A stretch of 34,762 nucleotides of DNA, taken from NCBI GenBank assembly GCA_937885175.1, contig CAKZZO010000075.1, positions 1 to 34,762 on the forward strand, in the 5' to 3' direction. The stretch's first letter is position 1; the number at the start of each line of letters is the position of its first letter. The stretch comes from an uncultured Treponema sp. (GTDB lineage: Bacteria; Spirochaetota; Spirochaetia; Treponematales; Treponemataceae). Under the pieces are notes generated by a model. That model was given only the letters and a program-made list of their open reading frames with translations, was not told where the DNA came from and did not search any database. Shown here piece after piece: positions 31,509-34,762 of this stretch. The position numbers and the translations under genes are program-made.

Positions 31509-31548
31509 CTAAACCATGCCTCCTTAAAAATTCTGAATCCGTACTATC

Positions 31549-32334
31549 CTACAGAATTTTCTTTACCATCACGCCATTGCTCAGCAGGGCAATTTGTGTC
31601 TTTTTTGTGCTGAGCCTATGCAGCCAGGGCACAAAAAAACCGATTGCCGTTCCCACTGCGGCACCCACCAGCACATCAGTGGCAAAGTGGCAGCCAGCAT
31701 ACAGACGGGAAATGCCTGTAAAAGTGGCAAGACTGTATGAAATGGCAATAACAGGTATTTTTAATTTTGAGTCAGGAAACCATTTGCAGAATGTGTAGCT
31801 TCCGAAAGTGGCTCCGGCAAAAGCCATTGTTGTATGTCCGCTAAAAAAAGAATGATTCCAGTCGTTTTTTTCAGGATTGTCCGCGGCATCATAATAATTG
31901 TAGGGGCGGACACGCGAAACCAAGGGCTTTACCACATGGGGAACCGTGTGAGCCATCAAAAAAGTTTCTGCCGCCATAATTGTTTCAGTCAGCAGGTCAG
32001 TCAGTTCATATTCCTTGTAAATGAAAATGGCATTCAGCACAAGCGCACCAGCGGGAATCACTCCCATCATCACATTGCCCACGGCATTCAGCGGCTTGTT
32101 GTAGCCATGCATAAAATAACGGTCAAAAGCATTCACGTCATCCTTGTTATACACGGTGCCGTCCCAACGTTCCTTGCTGGCAGTAAACTCATACACATTA
32201 TGAAAAATTTCTCCAGAAAGCAGAACACCTCCAATCACCGCATCTTTTTTTAAATCGAGTTTAAAAGGCTGGGCTGCAAGCGTAAAAAGAGAAAAGACCA
32301 GAATACCTGCGAGTAGGATTTTTCTATTATACAT
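31549..32334 (-). CDS. PAP2-family phosphatase
   Basis: This 261-residue protein has a signal peptide or first TM helix, then about five more membrane segments. The three PAP2 motifs are present: KPLVSRVRPY (motif 1), FFSGHTTMAF with the catalytic His (motif 2), and SRLYAGCHFATD with the second His and Asp (motif 3). Motif 2 has FSGH in place of the more common PSGH. Such enzymes remove phosphate from lipid phosphates such as phosphatidate or undecaprenyl diphosphate on the outer face of the inner membrane; the substrate here is unknown. An extended -10 (TGCTATAAA, 32342-32350 on the minus strand) lies 7 bases before the ATG, with no ribosome binding site. Confidence 0.93.
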   Translation of the reverse strand: MYNRKILLAGILVFSLFTLAAQPFKLDLKKDAVIGGVLLSGEIFHNVYEFTASKERWDGTVYNKDDVNAFDRYFMHGYNKPLNAVGNVMMGVIPAGALVLNAIFIYKEYELTDLLTETIMAAETFLMAHTVPHVVKPLVSRVRPYNYYDAADNPEKNDWNHSFFSGHTTMAFAGATFGSYTFCKWFPDSKLKIPVIAISYSLATFTGISRLYAGCHFATDVLVGAAVGTAIGFFVPWLHRLSTKKTQIALLSNGVMVKKIL

Positions 32335-32365
32335 ACTTTATTTTATAGCATAATCTGAAAATCTG

Positions 32366-32374
32366 TGCTACAGT
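32366..32374 (+). promoter_or_regulatory. Extended -10 promoter of the lipoprotein/ketosynthase operon
   Basis: TGCTACAGT (extended -10, with the -10 hexamer at 32369-32374) ends 6 bases before the ATG at 32381. No ribosome binding site or clear -35 is seen. The divergent PAP2 gene has a similar box at 32342-32350, back to back within the 46-base gap. Confidence 0.4.
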
Positions 32375-32380
32375 GTGCGT

Positions 32381-32986
32381 ATGAAGAAACTGATTTTTTT
32401 GTCTGGTCTGCTTGCAGCCCTGCTTCTTTCCTGTGGCACTACAAAAGTTGACTCCACAAATCCTTCTGACTCCGCAACATCATTAAACCCTGTATACATT
32501 ACGGACACAGCCTCCTTTACCCTGCTCCCCACAAGCGCAGTAGAAAAAAAGATTGATGCCCTGCAGCATTTTAAGGCGGTATTTGGCGAAAAAGAATTTG
32601 AATCAGACTGTCTTCTCATTGCCGACAGCGAAAAACTGGTAATGACCATTCTGAATAATTTTGGCTCTACCATGGGAGAACTGAACTACAACAACAATCT
32701 GGTAGTCTTCAATTCCGACCTTTTCCCCAAGTCTATAAAGGCTGAATACATTGTGGCAGACGTGCAGTTCTGCCTCTATCGCAGCGAAGACATAAAAAAG
32801 GCTCTGGAAGCCATCGGACTCACCTTTACCCTTTCAAGCGAAGCCAGGGCAGACGGCACTTTTCTTGAGACCCGCTGCATTTTTGACGGTGAAAAAGAAA
32901 TCGCCCACATAGAAAAGACAAAGGATCTCATTACCTACACCAACAGACTTCGCGGCTACACCTATAGCTTACAGGGCACATTCTGA
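32381..32986 (+). CDS. DUF3261-like outer-membrane lipoprotein
   Basis: A 201-residue lipoprotein. The ATG at 32381 is chosen over the GTG at 32375 because it starts a clean signal peptide with lipobox LLLSC (lipidated Cys18). The mature part has the strand-rich, LolA-like look of DUF3261 proteins (HFKAVFGEKEFESDCLLIAD, LVMTILNNFGSTMGEL, VVFNSDLFPKSIKAEYIVAD, then DVQFCLYR). DUF3261 lipoproteins are typical members of aryl-polyene clusters, where they may help move the product to the outer membrane. The stop codon overlaps the ketosynthase start by one base (TGATG). The family call rests on pattern and context. Confidence 0.8.
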   Translation: MKKLIFLSGLLAALLLSCGTTKVDSTNPSDSATSLNPVYITDTASFTLLPTSAVEKKIDALQHFKAVFGEKEFESDCLLIADSEKLVMTILNNFGSTMGELNYNNNLVVFNSDLFPKSIKAEYIVADVQFCLYRSEDIKKALEAIGLTFTLSSEARADGTFLETRCIFDGEKEIAHIEKTKDLITYTNRLRGYTYSLQGTF

Positions 32987-34203
32987 TGAAAACCTATCTT
33001 TCACGCCCTGCCCTTATCTGTGGTGCAGGAAAGACCCCCGCAGAATTTTTTGAGACGCTCACTCAGGGAAGCCAAAGAGGACTCCAGCACATCCAGTGCG
33101 GAAAAGACGCTGACGGTAACGACCAGTTTTTTTGGGTTGGGCAGATTGCCGACGGCCTGCTACAGCCCACTGGTGACCGCTATGATTCCCGCTTTTTGCA
33201 GATTCTTGACACAGTGCTAAAGCAATTGCAAGACGGTGGTGCCGTGCAAAAAGTAATAGACCGCTACGGTGCAGAAAGAGTTGGCGTATGTCTGGGACAG
33301 TGCGACAACGGAAGCCAACGCTCTTTTGAAGGACACCGCGCCTTGTGGAATAAAGGACTCTTTCCCCCTGACTATGATTTAACGGCACAGGGAGCAGACT
33401 ACCCCGCCACCTACACCGCCCGAACACTCGGTGCAAAAGGTCCATCCCTCAGTTTTGCCACGGCATGTTCTTCTAGCGCAACGGCAATCATTCGGGCGCG
33501 GGAATTACTCTTGTCCGGCATTTGTGATGCAGTCATTGCCGGTGGCGTGGACATTGCTTCTCCTACAACGCTTTTGGGCTTTAACAGTCTGGAAGCCATC
33601 AGCAAAGAAAAGACAAACCCCTTTAGCAAGAACCGCTCAGGCATTAGTCTGGGAGAAGGCGCGGCATTTTTTGTCCTGAGCAAGGATGATGTGGACGGCA
33701 CAGGCATCGTGCTTTCTGGCACAGGGGAAAGTTCCGACGCAAGCCACATGACTGCCCCCCTGGCGGACGGAAGCGGAGCATCCCGGGCCATGCAGGCAGC
33801 CTTACAAGATGCGGGGCTTTCAGCAGACGAAATTGACTACATCAATCTGCACGGAACAGGAACACACTTGAACGACAGCATGGAAGCAAAGGCCGTAGAC
33901 AGCGTGTTTGGCAAAAGACATCTTCCCGCAAGTTCCACCAAGCCCCTGACAGGACATACACTGGGAGCGGCGGGTGCGCTGGAACTGGCAGCATGTTTTC
34001 TTGCAATAAAGGAACAGAAACTTCCCCTGCACGTGTGGGATGGCCAATTTGACGATGAAGTTCCCCGCCTCAACTTTGTGGCTGTTCCCCAGCCCCAAGG
34101 AGAAATCCGCCGCTGTATGAGCAATTCATTCGCATTTGGCGGCTGCAACGCCAGTCTGATTATTGAAAAAACTGCCGCAGAGGCTTACAGCAAGAAGGTA
34201 TGA
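32986..34203 (+). CDS. Beta-ketoacyl-ACP synthase (aryl-polyene/FabF-like)
   Basis: This 405-residue condensing enzyme elongates an acyl chain on an acyl carrier protein. The Cys-His-His triad is complete: Cys161 (FATACSSSA), His289 (NLHGTGTHLND) and His324 (TKPLTGHTLGAAGAL). The thiolase-fold framework is full length (GISLGEGAAFFVLS; NSFAFGGCNASLI at the end). Its place between a DUF3261-like lipoprotein and a small hotdog dehydratase, rather than among fab genes, points to an aryl-polyene or similar polyene-lipid cluster running off the right edge. A primary FabF for fatty acids is the alternative. It overlaps the lipoprotein stop by one base, and its stop is 3 bases before the dehydratase. 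Confidence 0.93.
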   Translation: MKTYLSRPALICGAGKTPAEFFETLTQGSQRGLQHIQCGKDADGNDQFFWVGQIADGLLQPTGDRYDSRFLQILDTVLKQLQDGGAVQKVIDRYGAERVGVCLGQCDNGSQRSFEGHRALWNKGLFPPDYDLTAQGADYPATYTARTLGAKGPSLSFATACSSSATAIIRARELLLSGICDAVIAGGVDIASPTTLLGFNSLEAISKEKTNPFSKNRSGISLGEGAAFFVLSKDDVDGTGIVLSGTGESSDASHMTAPLADGSGASRAMQAALQDAGLSADEIDYINLHGTGTHLNDSMEAKAVDSVFGKRHLPASSTKPLTGHTLGAAGALELAACFLAIKEQKLPLHVWDGQFDDEVPRLNFVAVPQPQGEIRRCMSNSFAFGGCNASLIIEKTAAEAYSKKV

Positions 34204-34206
34204 GAC

Positions 34207-34653
34207 ATGATAAAGCTGCCCATTAAAAAAGACGAATTGATAACGCTTGTTCCCCACAAGGGCAAAATGTTTTTGATAGAACGCATTACTGCCTGCGACA
34301 TCGATGCATGGACAGTCTGCTCAGAAACAAGTGTGCACGACACCTGCCTTTTCTACGACAAAAGCATAGAGGGCATTCCCAACTACGTCTGCTTTGAACT
34401 GATTGCCCAGACCATTTCCGCACTCACCGGCATCATCATACGAGAAAAAAATCTCCCCGTGAACATGGGCTTTATCCTCAGCGTGTCCGCCCTCAAATTC
34501 AGTCTGCCTGTGGTCAAAACAGGACAAACCATCGCCATCAAAGCCCAGCGTACCGGCGAAGTAGACAACGTGTACGCCTTTGAGGCAAGCGTAGCCGTAG
34601 ACGGAAACTCCATCGGCAGCGGAAAACTCACTGTGTTGGAAGTACGGGGTTAA
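34207..34653 (+). CDS. Hotdog-fold 3-hydroxyacyl-ACP dehydratase-like protein
   Basis: A 148-residue FabZ/ApeP-like hotdog protein. LVPHKGKMFLIERI carries the catalytic-type His17, and NYVCFELIAQTISAL carries the matching Glu64 and Gln68 of the long central helix. It would dehydrate 3-hydroxyacyl-ACP made by the ketosynthase after ketoreduction. The spacing of 3 bases after the ketosynthase stop shows one operon. The HFPG-type loop of true FabZ is not present, consistent with the aryl-polyene-type dehydratase branch. A ketoreductase and an ACP should lie to the right of the window if this assignment is correct. Confidence 0.88.
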   Translation: MIKLPIKKDELITLVPHKGKMFLIERITACDIDAWTVCSETSVHDTCLFYDKSIEGIPNYVCFELIAQTISALTGIIIREKNLPVNMGFILSVSALKFSLPVVKTGQTIAIKAQRTGEVDNVYAFEASVAVDGNSIGSGKLTVLEVRG

Positions 34654-34679
34654 AATTTACATCCGTGTTCCCTCTCTAA

Positions 34680-34714
34680 GGAGAAACGACACCTTGCCAA
34701 GGTTTCTTTTCTCC
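34680..34714 (+). terminator. Possible terminator or attenuator after the dehydratase gene
   Basis: An inner hairpin ACCTT-GCC-AAGGT (34691-34703) is followed by TTCTTTT, and an outer pair GGAGAAA (34680-34686) / TTTCTCC (34708-34714) encloses it. It could stop the transcript 27 bases after the dehydratase stop. The last 48 bases of the window hold no gene; a TTGAAT box near 34732 might start a new promoter. Confidence 0.45.
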
Positions 34715-34762
34715 TCGTATATTAATGTTATTGAATTATCTTATTCGATTTGGGATAGTATA

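Overview
The window looks like a chromosomal segment of a host-associated Treponema (spirochaete). This is an inference from style, not from a marker gene: there are many two-transmembrane Cache chemoreceptors, a type III glutamine synthetase, many Spirochaete-like lipoproteins with short lipoboxes, and moderately AT-rich DNA. No rRNA, tRNA, CRISPR array or intact insertion sequence was seen.

Layout. (1) Positions 1-2630 are a small accessory island. It holds the 3' end of a type I restriction specificity (hsdS-like) gene, then three complete toxin-antitoxin modules (MazF/PemK type, PIN/VapC type, RelB/YafQ type). Each module is followed directly by a short decayed copy of an hsdS 3' tail. 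A dispersed repeat with GTCAT...ATGAC ends sits at the hsdS ends, supplies their stop codons, and twice carries the promoter of the next module. (2) 2664-4748 is a canonical Cache chemoreceptor. (3) 4785-7673 is a minus-strand pair, type III glutamine synthetase then a ZIP metal transporter, with a clear promoter. (4) 8048-16864 is mostly minus strand and encodes an exported system. A three-gene operon (two LPP20-like proteins and a CsgG-like/DUF4384 protein) is followed by a very large exported protein with 14 WD40 repeats, a caspase-like domain and a C-terminal outer-membrane barrel, and then by a repeat-rich lipoprotein. A plus-strand HigBA remnant sits between the two parts; its toxin has lost its middle. 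(5) 16996-17343 is an XRE regulator divergent from the LPP20 operon. (6) 17437-30982 is a chemosensory locus. A FIST sensor faces a tightly overlapping minus-strand operon of three chemoreceptors, CheW, a possible divergent coupling protein, CheB, CheR, a CheA-receiver hybrid, and a class III adenylate cyclase with a pseudo-receiver. There is no separate CheY. (7) 31041-32334 is a membrane-anchored protein of unknown function and a PAP2 phosphatase. (8) 32381 to the right edge is a DUF3261-like lipoprotein, a ketoacyl synthase and a hotdog dehydratase, resembling part of an aryl-polyene-type lipid or pigment cluster.

The most interesting systems are the exported WD40-caspase-barrel protein with its lipoprotein neighbours, the chemosensory operon that appears to end in cAMP synthesis rather than a flagellar response, and the modular hsdS-tail/repeat/toxin-antitoxin array.
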